From Azospirillum brasilense (GTDB taxonomy: Bacteria; Pseudomonadota; Alphaproteobacteria; Azospirillales; Azospirillaceae), in assembly GCF_022023855.1 (NCBI RefSeq), contig NZ_CP059453.1:62001-126000 (forward strand): DNA of 64,000 bases. The letters run 5' to 3'. Under the pieces are notes generated by a model. It was not told the origin of the DNA and did no database searches. It was given only the letters and a program-made list of their open reading frames with translations. Within the stretch, counting starts at the first letter, position 1; the number at the start of each line of letters is the position of its first letter. A program made the translations under genes and the position numbers. Below are positions 44,425 to 52,052 of the stretch, one piece after another.

Positions 44425-44951
44425 CAAATCTCGTTGGCCGTCAGGAACACGGATTGGGAAAGCTTGTCGAAGAACTGCTGGTACATCGTCGGGTCCGTCA
44501 ACCCTTCGATCTTCGACACGACATTGTGGTTGTTCCAGACAATTCGCTGGAAGGTAACGCGGACCGCCGTCTTCTGGTCGTCAATCGGTCGAGTCACGAG
44601 GCTGACACGGATTTTCTGCTTGGTGTCGAACTGCATCGCGTTTGTACCGAACAGGACGGCCATGACGACCGCGCCGGCAACCTGCCCGGCCTCGGTCGCG
44701 TCGCGGTCTTTGGAACCGACGATCAGACCGGCGGGAACCGTGCTCTCGTCAATGGTGAAGCCAAGGTCCTGGATGACCGCAGCGCTCGCCTGAAGCAATT
44801 TGGCTTCTTCACTGGTGTCGAAGCGACGCGTCTGCATTTGCCGCTGCTGCAGGCTCTCATGGGAAAGCTGAAGGGCTTCCTTGGGAATGGTCTGCTGGCA
44901 ACCGGACATAAGAAAGGCGGCAGCCAAAGTTGCCGCAATCGTCTTCTTCAT
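44424..44951 (-). CDS. Small lipoprotein, paralogue B
   Basis: 175-residue predicted lipoprotein, lipobox LMSGC (Cys about 18). Mature part QTRRFDTSEEAKLLQASAAV, IQDLGFTIDESTVPAGLIVG and C-terminal FFDKLSQSVFLTANEI match paralogue A position by position. A hydrophobic stretch AGAVVMAVLFG is inserted mid-protein. It lies 14 bases after the BamE-like gene and overlaps paralogue A. An alternative GTG start is three bases earlier. Function unknown. Confidence 0.82.
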   Translation of the reverse strand: MKKTIAATLAAAFLMSGCQQTIPKEALQLSHESLQQRQMQTRRFDTSEEAKLLQASAAVIQDLGFTIDESTVPAGLIVGSKDRDATEAGQVAGAVVMAVLFGTNAMQFDTKQKIRVSLVTRPIDDQKTAVRVTFQRIVWNNHNVVSKIEGLTDPTMYQQFFDKLSQSVFLTANEI

Positions 44952-44965
44952 CACAAGGACCCCGC

Positions 44966-45436
44966 TCAGAAGCTCGACGTGCGATAGGCAAAGTCCCGAA
45001 CGCGCTGAGCGTTGTCGAACTTTATGATGATCGTCAGGGTGCGCTGCGTTACGGACTTCGCACCGCTGGCCTCACCATAGCCCGGCGAAACCCCCGCCCC
45101 CAGGAGTCCGGCCGGCCCCAGAACGCCGCCAAGGACCAGAGCGGAAACGCCTCCCTGGGACGTGGAGTAGGCCGTTTCCGTCGAGATTTTGTCGTAGACC
45201 CAGCTTTCACGCCGCTGCTCGTCCGTGGTCACCATGTTCGGCGAACCCAGAACCTGAACGACGTCCGCGGAAGACATGCCGACGCGAATTTCGCGCTGGA
45301 CCGTACCGACCGTCACCCGATCATTTGAATTGTTCATCACAGCCGCCCTGTGCTGGTCCGCCGTCGCGCAACCAGCCAACGCCAGCGTCAAGACGGCAAC
45401 ACGAAGGGTCGCAATTCCCGCAGTTCGTTTTTTCAT
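44966..45436 (-). CDS. SmpA/OmlA (BamE-like) domain lipoprotein
   Basis: 156-residue lipoprotein with lipobox ALAGC (Cys about 23). The mature part has VGTVQREIRVGMSSADVVQV, LGSPNMVTTDEQRRESWVYD, the two-helix-plus-sheet pattern of the SmpA/OmlA fold, followed by a Gly-rich insert LVLGGVLGPAGLLGAG and a C-terminal strand TLTIIIKFDNAQRVRDFAY. First gene of the three-lipoprotein operon. The BamE fold suggests an outer-membrane role, but the true bamE is usually elsewhere, so this is a paralogue. Confidence 0.82.
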   Translation of the reverse strand: MKKRTAGIATLRVAVLTLALAGCATADQHRAAVMNNSNDRVTVGTVQREIRVGMSSADVVQVLGSPNMVTTDEQRRESWVYDKISTETAYSTSQGGVSALVLGGVLGPAGLLGAGVSPGYGEASGAKSVTQRTLTIIIKFDNAQRVRDFAYRTSSF

Positions 45437-45600
45437 TTCTTGGCCTGTATGAACTCGAAGATTTCTCGAATTCAGTTTTAATTTTTTCGGTCGCTTGAGT
45501 CCACACCTAAAGCGTGCATATAGGAGTATGTATATAGTTTATAAGAGTTCTCTATTTTTTCGATGCAACTCAAAATGAATAGCGGTGCCGGGCCAGCCGG
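45437..45600 (-). promoter_or_regulatory. AT-rich upstream region of lipoprotein operon
   Basis: This stretch is far richer in A and T than the rest of the window (for example TATGTATATAGTTTATAAG near 45524-45542). It must contain the promoter of the three-lipoprotein operon, but I cannot fix its boxes. The composition suggests foreign origin or binding by a xenogeneic silencer. Confidence 0.4.
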
Positions 45601-45615
45601 CCGTTTGGGCGTGAG

Positions 45616-45654
45616 GAAAAGAAAAACCCCTCCCCCGCGGTGGCGGGAGAGGGG
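45616..45654 (-). terminator. Terminator of the phbAB genes
   Basis: GC-rich hairpin (CCCCTCTCCCGC / GCGGGGGAGGGG, one mismatch) followed on the minus strand by TTTTTCTTTT, about 60 bases after the phbB stop. Confidence 0.8.
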
Positions 45655-45713
45655 CGAAGGCTTCGTGTCGCTTCAAACAGGCCCGAGGGCCTGGGAGTCA
45701 AGGCATCAGCCGA

Positions 45714-46436
45714 TCAGTACATGTGCTGACCGCCGTTGATCGACAGGGTCGAGCCGGTGATGAAGCCGGCGTCGTCGCCGACCAGGAACAGCACGCCGCG
45801 GGCGATCTCCTCGGCCTTGCCGAGACGGCCGACCGGGATGCGGGCGACGATCTTCTCCAGCACGTTGGGCGGCACCGCGCGCACCATGTCGGTGTCGATG
45901 TAGCCCGGCGCGATGGCGTTGACGGTGACGCCCTTGGCCGCGCCCTCCTGGGCCAGCGCCTTGGTGAAGCCGTGGATGCCCGACTTGGCGGCGGCGTAGT
46001 TCACCTGACCGTACTGGCCGGCTTGGCCGTTCACCGAGCCGATGTTGACGATGCGGCCGAAGCCGCGCTCGCGCATGCCGTCGATGACGTTGCGGCAGAG
46101 GTTGAAGCAGGAGGTGAGGTTCGTCGCGATGACGTCGTTCCACTGCTGCGGGGTCATGCGGTGGATCACGCCGTCGCGGGTGATACCCGCGTTGTTCACC
46201 ACCACATCCACCGGCCCGAGTTCGGCGGTGATCTTCGCGATGCCATCCTTCACGGCGTCGAAGTCCGACACGTCGAACTTGTAGACCGCGATGCCCGTGC
46301 GGGCCGAGAATTCCTTCGCCTTCTCATCGTTGCCGGCGTAGTTGGCGGCAACGACATAGCCGGCGTTCTTCAACGCGACGGAGATGGCTTCGCCGATACC
46401 GCGCGTTCCGCCCGTGACGACTGCAACTCGAGCCAT
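45714..46436 (-). CDS. phbB: Acetoacetyl-CoA reductase
   Basis: 240-residue short-chain dehydrogenase that reduces acetoacetyl-CoA to (R)-3-hydroxybutyryl-CoA with NADPH, the second step of PHB synthesis. Nucleotide motif VVTGGTRGIGEAI, NNAG at about 84, catalytic Ser in NIGSVNGQAGQ and Tyr/Lys in YAAAKSGIHG. The ATG at 46436 has GGGGGAGGAG upstream. It follows phbA by about 100 bases with a hairpin between them and is last in the locus. Confidence 0.95.
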   Translation of the reverse strand: MARVAVVTGGTRGIGEAISVALKNAGYVVAANYAGNDEKAKEFSARTGIAVYKFDVSDFDAVKDGIAKITAELGPVDVVVNNAGITRDGVIHRMTPQQWNDVIATNLTSCFNLCRNVIDGMRERGFGRIVNIGSVNGQAGQYGQVNYAAAKSGIHGFTKALAQEGAAKGVTVNAIAPGYIDTDMVRAVPPNVLEKIVARIPVGRLGKAEEIARGVLFLVGDDAGFITGSTLSINGGQHMY

Positions 46437-46496
46437 TGGCTCCTCCCCCAAAGCTTGATGTTGGATTCTTTATCGGTTTCTGTAGGCACACATACG

Positions 46497-46530
46497 AAGC
46501 GGGCCGCACCCCGGAGGGAACGGCCCGCTT
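46497..46530. terminator. Hairpin between phbA and phbB
   Basis: Perfect stem AAGCGGGCCG / CGGCCCGCTT in the phbA-phbB gap. It lacks a U tract on the coding strand (minus), so it may be an attenuator or RNA-stability element rather than a full stop. Confidence 0.5.
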
Positions 46531-46534
46531 TTCA

Positions 46535-47710
46535 TCAGCCCCGCTCGACGGTGAGGGCGATGCCCATGCCGCCACCGATGCACAAGGTGGCGAGGCCCTT
46601 CTTGGCGTCGCGCTTCTGCATCTCATAGAGCAGGGTGGTCAGGACGCGGGCGCCGGAAGCGCCGACCGGGTGGCCGAGCGCGATGGCGCCGCCGTTGACG
46701 TTGACCTTGGAGGTGTCCCAGCCAAGGTCCTTGTTGACGGCCAGGGCCTGCGCGGCGAAGGCCTCGTTCGCCTCGATCAGGTCCAGGTCCTCGTGCTTCC
46801 AGCCGGCCTTCTCCAGCGCGAGGCGGGAAGCCGGGATCGGGCCGGTGCCCATGATCGCCGGATCGACGCCGGCGGTCGCCCAGGAGACGATGCGGGCCAG
46901 CGGGGTCAGGCCGCGCTTGGCCGCGTTCTCGGCGGTCATCAGGACCAGCGCGGCGGCGCCGTCGTTGATGCCCGAGGCGTTGCCGGCGGTCACCGTGCCG
47001 TCCTTGGAGAAGGCCGGGCGCAGCTTCGCCAGCGATTCCGCGGTGGTGCCGTGCTTCGGATACTCGTCGTCGGCGACGATGATGTCGCCCTTGCGGCCCT
47101 TGATGGTGACCGGGATGATCTCGTCCTTGAAGCGGCCCGACTTCTGGGCGGCCTCGGCCTTCTGCTGCGAGGCGGCGGCGAAGGCGTCCTGCTCGTCGCG
47201 GGTCAGCTGCCACTTCTGGGCGACGTTCTCGGCCGTCGTGCCCATGTGGTAGCCCTTGAAGGCGTCCATCAGGCCGTCCTTCAGCATGGTGTCGAGCATC
47301 TCGGCGGCGCCCATCTTCACGCCGTTGCGCAGATGCATGACGTGCGGGGCCTGGCTCATGCTCTCCTGGCCGCCGACGACCATGACCTCGGCGTCGCCGT
47401 TGCGGATCGCCTGGTAGCCGAGCGCCACCGAGCGCAGGCCCGAGCCGCAGAGCTGGTTGATGCCGAAGGCGGTGGCGGAAGCCGGGATGCCGGCGTTGAC
47501 GGCGGCCTGGCGGGCCGGGTTCTGGCCCTGACCGGCGGTCAGGATCTGGCCCAGGATGACCTCGGTCACCTCCGCGGCGTCGGTCTTGGCGCGGCTCAGC
47601 GCTTCGCGGATGGCGATCTCACCCAGATAATGGGCCGGTACGGCGCTGAGCGCCCCGTTGAAGCTGCCGATGGGAGTACGCGCTGCGCTGGCGATCACAA
47701 CCTCGGTCAT
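46535..47710 (-). CDS. phbA: Acetyl-CoA acetyltransferase (beta-ketothiolase)
   Basis: 391-residue biosynthetic thiolase that condenses two acetyl-CoA to acetoacetyl-CoA, the first step of PHB synthesis. Active-site Cys in NQLCGSGLRSVALG, His in ALGHPVGASGARVLTTLL and second Cys in TLCIGGGMGIAL. Length is exactly that of the family. It lies between phaC and phbB, same strand. Confidence 0.96.
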   Translation of the reverse strand: MTEVVIASAARTPIGSFNGALSAVPAHYLGEIAIREALSRAKTDAAEVTEVILGQILTAGQGQNPARQAAVNAGIPASATAFGINQLCGSGLRSVALGYQAIRNGDAEVMVVGGQESMSQAPHVMHLRNGVKMGAAEMLDTMLKDGLMDAFKGYHMGTTAENVAQKWQLTRDEQDAFAAASQQKAEAAQKSGRFKDEIIPVTIKGRKGDIIVADDEYPKHGTTAESLAKLRPAFSKDGTVTAGNASGINDGAAALVLMTAENAAKRGLTPLARIVSWATAGVDPAIMGTGPIPASRLALEKAGWKHEDLDLIEANEAFAAQALAVNKDLGWDTSKVNVNGGAIALGHPVGASGARVLTTLLYEMQKRDAKKGLATLCIGGGMGIALTVERG

Positions 47711-47822
47711 GTTGACGCTCCTCAGATTTTGTCAGTTTTATTATCGTGTCAGTGGGCCGCACGGAGTGGGAAAAACCTTATGCGCGGATTTCCCGCAATG
47801 CAAGACACCTGACTGGCTGCGG

Positions 47823-49082
47823 TTATCCTGCCGCACTAAGCCATTCGGCCAGGGGGCGCCAAACGCCTGTTTCAGCTCCGGCGCTGACCACCATGCCAAT
47901 ATGACCGAGCGGCGGCCTGATCATTTGCGCGCGGTCGATTGATCTTGCCAATGCCACCGCGGAAGACGGCGGAACGATGCGGTCGCGCTCCGGGATCAGC
48001 GCCAGGACCGGCATGCGCAACCGCGCCGGCTCCACCGGCTGGCCGGCGACCAGCCACTCGCCGCGCGCCGTGTCGTTGCGCCCGTACCAGCCGGCCAGTG
48101 TGTCGCGCGCCACCCCGGCGACCAGCGGCACCCCGTCGTTCAGCCAGTCCTCCAGCGACACGAAGGCGAGCGCGGCGCGGCTGTCCGGCTCCATGCGGGC
48201 GAACTGCGCGAACTTCTTCAGCGCCAACAGCGGGTCGAGTTGGGCGAACAGCGCCTGCAGCATGTCCACCGGCAGTTCCCCCCAGGCGTCGAGCAGCGGG
48301 CCGAAGGGCTGGAAAAAGCTCGCGGCGCGGCGGGCCATGCCCGCGTCCTCGGCGTGGAAGTCCCAGGGCGTGGCGAGCAGGCCGAGCGCCGCGACCTCCT
48401 TGGGGCGGCGCTGCGCCAGCGCGGTGGCGAGCAGCCCGCCCATGCAATAGCCGACCACCGGAACCGGCCGGCCCACCGCCTCCACCACCACGGCGAGCGC
48501 CCGCTCCAGCCGCCCGGCGATGTAGTCGGTCAGGCTGTAGCGCCGCTCCAGCGGGCCGGGCGTGCCCCAGTCGATCAGGAAGGGGCGCAGCCCCTGCGCG
48601 GCCAGCCAGCGCATCAGGCTTTTGCGCGCCGACAGGTCGAGGATGTAATGGCGATTGACCAGCGACGGCACGAACAGGACCGGCGCGCCCGTCGCCGGGC
48701 CGAGGGCGCCGTAGTCGAGCAGGCGGGACGCCCCTTCCGTCCACAGCACGGGCGGGTCGGGAAGGTCGCGGCGGTAGGGGTGGCGGCGGTAGCGCTCGAT
48801 CCCCGTCAAGGCGAGGTCGAGCTGGCAGCGGACCTCCCGGTCAACCGCCTGGGCGAACGCGTCCGCGTCGGTTGCGGCGATCCGCCGGCGCAGGTCCTCC
48901 GCCCGCTCCCGCAGATGCGGCTTCCATGGCAGCGAGCCGTTCTTCAAGTGTGGCAATGCGGCGGAGGAGCTGAGCAGTGTCGCCGCCGCCGTCGCCAGAT
49001 GCAGCGCCAGCGGCCGCGGCCCCAGCCTTGGGGTGGGCCGCAGAGCGGGTTGCGGGGGGATCGTGGCGTTGTCCCCGGTCAC
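47823..49082 (-). CDS. phaC: Poly(3-hydroxyalkanoate) synthase PhaC, short class III-like
   Basis: 419-residue synthase that polymerises 3-hydroxyacyl-CoA into PHB granules. The lipase-like box is GYCMGG with the nucleophile Cys213, the acid is Asp367 (LIPERDRIVP) and the base His394 (PLGHIGMVV). Class I enzymes are near 590 residues; this length is closer to the class III catalytic subunit. The start is a GTG at 49082 with GAGGGAG six bases upstream. This places the start 242 bases inside the phaE-like gene, in another frame. A later start cannot be excluded, since the first 70 residues look weakly conserved. Confidence 0.85.
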   Translation of the reverse strand: MTGDNATIPPQPALRPTPRLGPRPLALHLATAAATLLSSSAALPHLKNGSLPWKPHLRERAEDLRRRIAATDADAFAQAVDREVRCQLDLALTGIERYRRHPYRRDLPDPPVLWTEGASRLLDYGALGPATGAPVLFVPSLVNRHYILDLSARKSLMRWLAAQGLRPFLIDWGTPGPLERRYSLTDYIAGRLERALAVVVEAVGRPVPVVGYCMGGLLATALAQRRPKEVAALGLLATPWDFHAEDAGMARRAASFFQPFGPLLDAWGELPVDMLQALFAQLDPLLALKKFAQFARMEPDSRAALAFVSLEDWLNDGVPLVAGVARDTLAGWYGRNDTARGEWLVAGQPVEPARLRMPVLALIPERDRIVPPSSAVALARSIDRAQMIRPPLGHIGMVVSAGAETGVWRPLAEWLSAAG

Positions 49083-49365
49083 GCGGCTCTCCCTCGCAGG
49101 ACGGCTGGGACCCGGCAGGCTGGGATGGGGCCGGCGTCGGATTCCAGCCGGTGCCCGGCGGGCTGGTGTAGGCGAAACCGCCCGGCCCCAGGACGAAGGG
49201 CGCCATCGCCGCGGCGCCCTGCGCCATCATCTGGAACAGGCGGGCGGCGGCATCGGCCATCTCGGGATCGGCGGCGCAGGCCGCCCATTGTTCCTGCCAC
49301 AGGTCGAGGTACCGTTGCGCGAGCGTTTCCAGGGACGGGATGTCGGATTCGGACGATTCGGCCAT
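48841..49365 (-). CDS. phaE: PhaE-like PHA synthase subunit
   Basis: 174-residue protein starting at ATG 49365. The N-terminal half is helical and PhaE-like (ETLAQRYLDLWQEQW, ADPEMADAAARLFQMMAQGA), the middle is Pro/Ala/Gly-rich, and near the C-terminus a coiled coil TAQLLRRIATLEERLAAMEA is seen, typical of class III subunit E. The last 242 bases overlap phaC in a different frame. It is divergent from phaR. Assignment rests on pattern and position next to a short phaC; moderately sure. Confidence 0.65.
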   Translation of the reverse strand: MAESSESDIPSLETLAQRYLDLWQEQWAACAADPEMADAAARLFQMMAQGAAAMAPFVLGPGGFAYTSPPGTGWNPTPAPSQPAGSQPSCEGEPRDRGQRHDPPATRSAAHPKAGAAAAGAASGDGGGDTAQLLRRIATLEERLAAMEAASAGAGGGPAPADRRNRRGRVRPGG

Positions 49366-49468
49366 GGCGGGGAGTATATGAGGGAGGCGGTGCCCTTGAC
49401 CAGAGCCGCGAAGGACCGATCGAAAATGCCGCAAATCCCGAATTATCGGGGGGACGCCCATCTGGGGT

Positions 49469-49480
49469 CGCAGCGCTGCG
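49469..49480. promoter_or_regulatory. Palindrome CGCAGCGCTGCG, candidate PhaR operator
   Basis: A perfect 12-base palindrome sits in the 202-base gap between divergent phaE and phaR. PhaR repressors bind TGC/GCA-rich dyads in such gaps and control both phaR and phasin or synthase genes. Seen directly; role inferred. Confidence 0.4.
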
Positions 49481-49567
49481 GCACAGCACTGGACAGGGTG
49501 CATTCCTTCGAGTAGTCCTTATATCTGGAACATTCTCGCCGCACGACCCTTCTTGAAAGAAACAGCG

Positions 49568-50233
49568 ATGGCCGACAAGGAAGACCAGAAGTCCGCGACG
49601 ATCACGATCAAGAAGTACGCCAACCGGCGGCTCTACAACACGGCGACCAGCAGCTACGTGACGCTCGACCATCTCTGTCAGATGGTCAAGGACGGGCTCG
49701 ACTTTGTGGTCTATGACGCGAAGACCGGGGAGGACATTACCCGCTCCGTCCTGACGCAGATCATCGTGGAGGAGGAGAGCAAGGGCCAGAACCTGCTGCC
49801 GATCAGCTTCCTGCGCCAGCTCATCGGCTTCTACGGCGACAACATGCAGTGGATGGTGCCGCGCTACCTCGAATATTCGATGCAGTCCTTCTCGCGCAAC
49901 CAGGAGCAGATGCGCGACTATTTCCAGAACACGCTGGGGGGCATGTTCCCCTTCGGCCGGCTGGAAGAGGTCGGCAAGCAGAACATGGCGATGTTCGAAC
50001 GGGCCATGCGCATGTTCTCGCCCTTCGGCGGCGCCGAGGACGGGCAGCCCGGCGAACACCCCGCCGCCCCGCCCCGCCCGGCGGCCCCCGGTCCGTCCGC
50101 CGTTCCGCCCAACGGCGCGGCCGCAGCGGCCAGCCACACCTATGAAGAGCTTCAGAAGCAGATCGACGACCTGCAGAAGCAGATCGCCAGCATCGCCAAG
50201 CCGGCCCGCCCGGCGAAGCCCGAAGGCAAGTGA
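49568..50233 (+). CDS. phaR: PHB synthesis repressor PhaR
   Basis: 221-residue regulator that binds DNA and nascent PHB. The N-terminal DNA-binding domain is unmistakable (TITIKKYANRRLYNTATSSY), followed by the PHB-accumulation regulatory domain (about 65-140) with QMRDYFQNTLGGMFPFGRLE, then a Pro/Ala linker and a C-terminal coiled coil EELQKQIDDLQKQIASI. The ATG at 49568 follows GAAAGAAAC. Divergent from phaE-phaC-phbAB, it likely represses that set when polymer is absent. Confidence 0.94.
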   Translation: MADKEDQKSATITIKKYANRRLYNTATSSYVTLDHLCQMVKDGLDFVVYDAKTGEDITRSVLTQIIVEEESKGQNLLPISFLRQLIGFYGDNMQWMVPRYLEYSMQSFSRNQEQMRDYFQNTLGGMFPFGRLEEVGKQNMAMFERAMRMFSPFGGAEDGQPGEHPAAPPRPAAPGPSAVPPNGAAAAASHTYEELQKQIDDLQKQIASIAKPARPAKPEGK

Positions 50234-50287
50234 GCGGCGCCGCCGCCAATCGCATCGACGGCCATCGCGTTCACGGCGTTGCAGCGC

Positions 50288-50325
50288 AGGGTGGGGAAAG
50301 TTCCCCGCCCTTTTCTGTTTTTTTC
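50288..50325 (+). terminator. Terminator of phaR
   Basis: Stem GGGTGGGGAA / TTCCCCGCCC (one G-U) with a 2-base loop, followed by TTTTCTGTTTTTTT, about 55 bases after phaR. Confidence 0.85.
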
Positions 50326-50382
50326 GGCACCAGTGGCCTGCCCGGCTGTTTGTCCAACGGAACGGTCCAGAGGAGGAACGCC

Positions 50383-50607
50383 ATGAAGACCGAGCTGCAG
50401 ATGTCGATGGAACTGGAGGTTGCGGACGCCCAGGACGCCCACCGATTCGAGGAAAAGCTGCGCGGCTGGCTGCGCCACCAGAGTCAGGTCGTGTCGGTGT
50501 CCGCCACCCACAGCGGCGTCGGCAACGATGTCGCGTGGCGGGACGCCCGCCGGGCGACGTTCGGCTCGCCGCTGCCCAATCCCTTCGCGCCGGGCCGCAG
50601 CCGCTGA
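50383..50607 (+). CDS. Small conserved-looking protein
   Basis: 74-residue soluble protein with an excellent ribosome site (AGAGGAGG before the ATG). Residues 5-35 form an amphipathic acidic helix region (LEVADAQDAHRFEEKLRGWL), followed by VVSVSATHSGVG and a basic tail. No family recognised. It lies after the phaR terminator and so has its own promoter. Function unknown. Confidence 0.65.
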   Translation: MKTELQMSMELEVADAQDAHRFEEKLRGWLRHQSQVVSVSATHSGVGNDVAWRDARRATFGSPLPNPFAPGRSR

Positions 50608-50693
50608 GCCCCGCCGCTTGATCGCCGCCGCCGAAGCGCCCGCCCTGCGCCCCGTTGGAACAGGGCGGGTTCCTTCCACCCCGTGAAAGCGCG

Positions 50694-51845
50694 TCAGCCG
50701 CGGAAGATGTGCGGCACCATCGCCGCGTCGGAGCCGACCCGCGGGTCCGTCGATTCACGGACCGACATGCCCAGACACTTGTCCCCGATGATCCAACAGT
50801 GCAGGAGCGCGTGGACGCCCTCCTCCTCGAAGATCGGCGGGGTTTCCAGCCAGACCCGCCCTCCCGGATGCTCGGCGCTGCCGGTGTCCGAGATGGTGCG
50901 GCCGTGCGCCGTCATGCGCTGGGCCGCGTCGTCCAGCCCGAACAGGCTGCGCTCGGTCACCGCGTCACAGCCGGCCAGCTCCTCAGGGTCGAGCGCAGCG
51001 CGGCACAGGTTCGGGTGGCGCGGGTAGAGCGACCACAGCGTCGCCAGCAGCCCGTGGTTCGACATCGGCCAGCACCACAGCGGCGACAGCATGCTCATGC
51101 CGCCCATCCGCAGCTTCTGCAGGAAGGCGTCGTCGGCCAGCCCCTGCCAGGGATAGATCTTCGCCAGCCAGGAGGCCGTCTGCCCCTCGTCGTCGATGAA
51201 GCGCTGGCCGTCCCAGCCCAGGCTTTGCAGCGGCAGCAGATGCGTGGCGATCCCGGCCTCCGCCGCGGTGGCGGCCAGATAGACCAGCTCGCTCTCGCGC
51301 ATCGGGTCGGGGGTGGCGCAGGCCAGATGGACGAGCCCACGGCCCGGCATGCCCGCCGCCAGCTCCTCCCAGCGCTCCACCAGCCCCTCGTGCAGGCCGT
51401 TGAACTGGTTGGCATCGCCCATCAGGGCCTCGCGCCAGTTGCGCTGGATGATCGAGGCGGCGAACAGCCCCTCCGGCGTGTCGTAGTTGCAGGCCAGCAG
51501 CTTGACCGAATCGCGCCCGTCATAGGCCAGCGTCAGCCGCCCGATCAGCGCGCCGGCCCGCTCGTTCAGGCGCCCCGCGGCCCAATAGTCGTTCCAAGAG
51601 GCTTCGAGCAGCCGCGCCACGCCGCCGCGGACCCCCAGCCGGGCCAGCGCCCGCCCGTCCACCGTCGCGCGCAGCGCCTCGCGCAGCATGGTGTGCAGCT
51701 CGTCGGCGACGCTTTCGATCAGGTCGATCTGATGGGCGGAGAACTCGTACCGCACATCCTCGCGCCAGAAGGCGCCGGCGCTCATGGCGCGGACACCGTA
51801 GGGGTATTTACGGAGCCCCGGACGCCAATCCGCACGGGGTTTCAT
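50694..51845 (-). CDS. Glutathionylspermidine synthase-like ATP-grasp protein
   Basis: 383-residue protein of the glutathionylspermidine synthase C-terminal family (YgiC/YjfC type), ATP-grasp ligases of uncertain substrate. Features include the N-terminal YEFSAHQIDLIESVADELHT, the core LLACNYDTPEGLFAASIIQR, and the end WETPPIFEEEG-type region (as VWLETPPIFEEEGVHALLHC) and DPRVGSDAAMVPHIFR. The ATG at 51845 is the best of several in-frame starts. It has no amidase domain, so true trypanothione-type chemistry is not implied. Isolated gene. Confidence 0.85.
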   Translation of the reverse strand: MKPRADWRPGLRKYPYGVRAMSAGAFWREDVRYEFSAHQIDLIESVADELHTMLREALRATVDGRALARLGVRGGVARLLEASWNDYWAAGRLNERAGALIGRLTLAYDGRDSVKLLACNYDTPEGLFAASIIQRNWREALMGDANQFNGLHEGLVERWEELAAGMPGRGLVHLACATPDPMRESELVYLAATAAEAGIATHLLPLQSLGWDGQRFIDDEGQTASWLAKIYPWQGLADDAFLQKLRMGGMSMLSPLWCWPMSNHGLLATLWSLYPRHPNLCRAALDPEELAGCDAVTERSLFGLDDAAQRMTAHGRTISDTGSAEHPGGRVWLETPPIFEEEGVHALLHCWIIGDKCLGMSVRESTDPRVGSDAAMVPHIFRG

Positions 51846-52052
51846 GACTGCTCTGCGCATCGTGTGCTTACCGGGCCGCCGGATTCAATCCATGGTTTTG
51901 CCCCGCTGCGGCGCGCCGCTTGCGGCCGTCCGGGATTCGGTGGGGGCGGATCATTGCGGCGCAAACGCGCCAACACAAGCGCCTTGCGCGCCCGTCCCTC
52001 CGTTTTTCCACGCTTCCCCTCTCGGATCTCACAGGCCGGGTGGGAACGCTTG

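Noticed and set aside
49469..49480. Reading the palindrome as a terminator
   Set aside because: It has no U tract and lies between divergent promoters.
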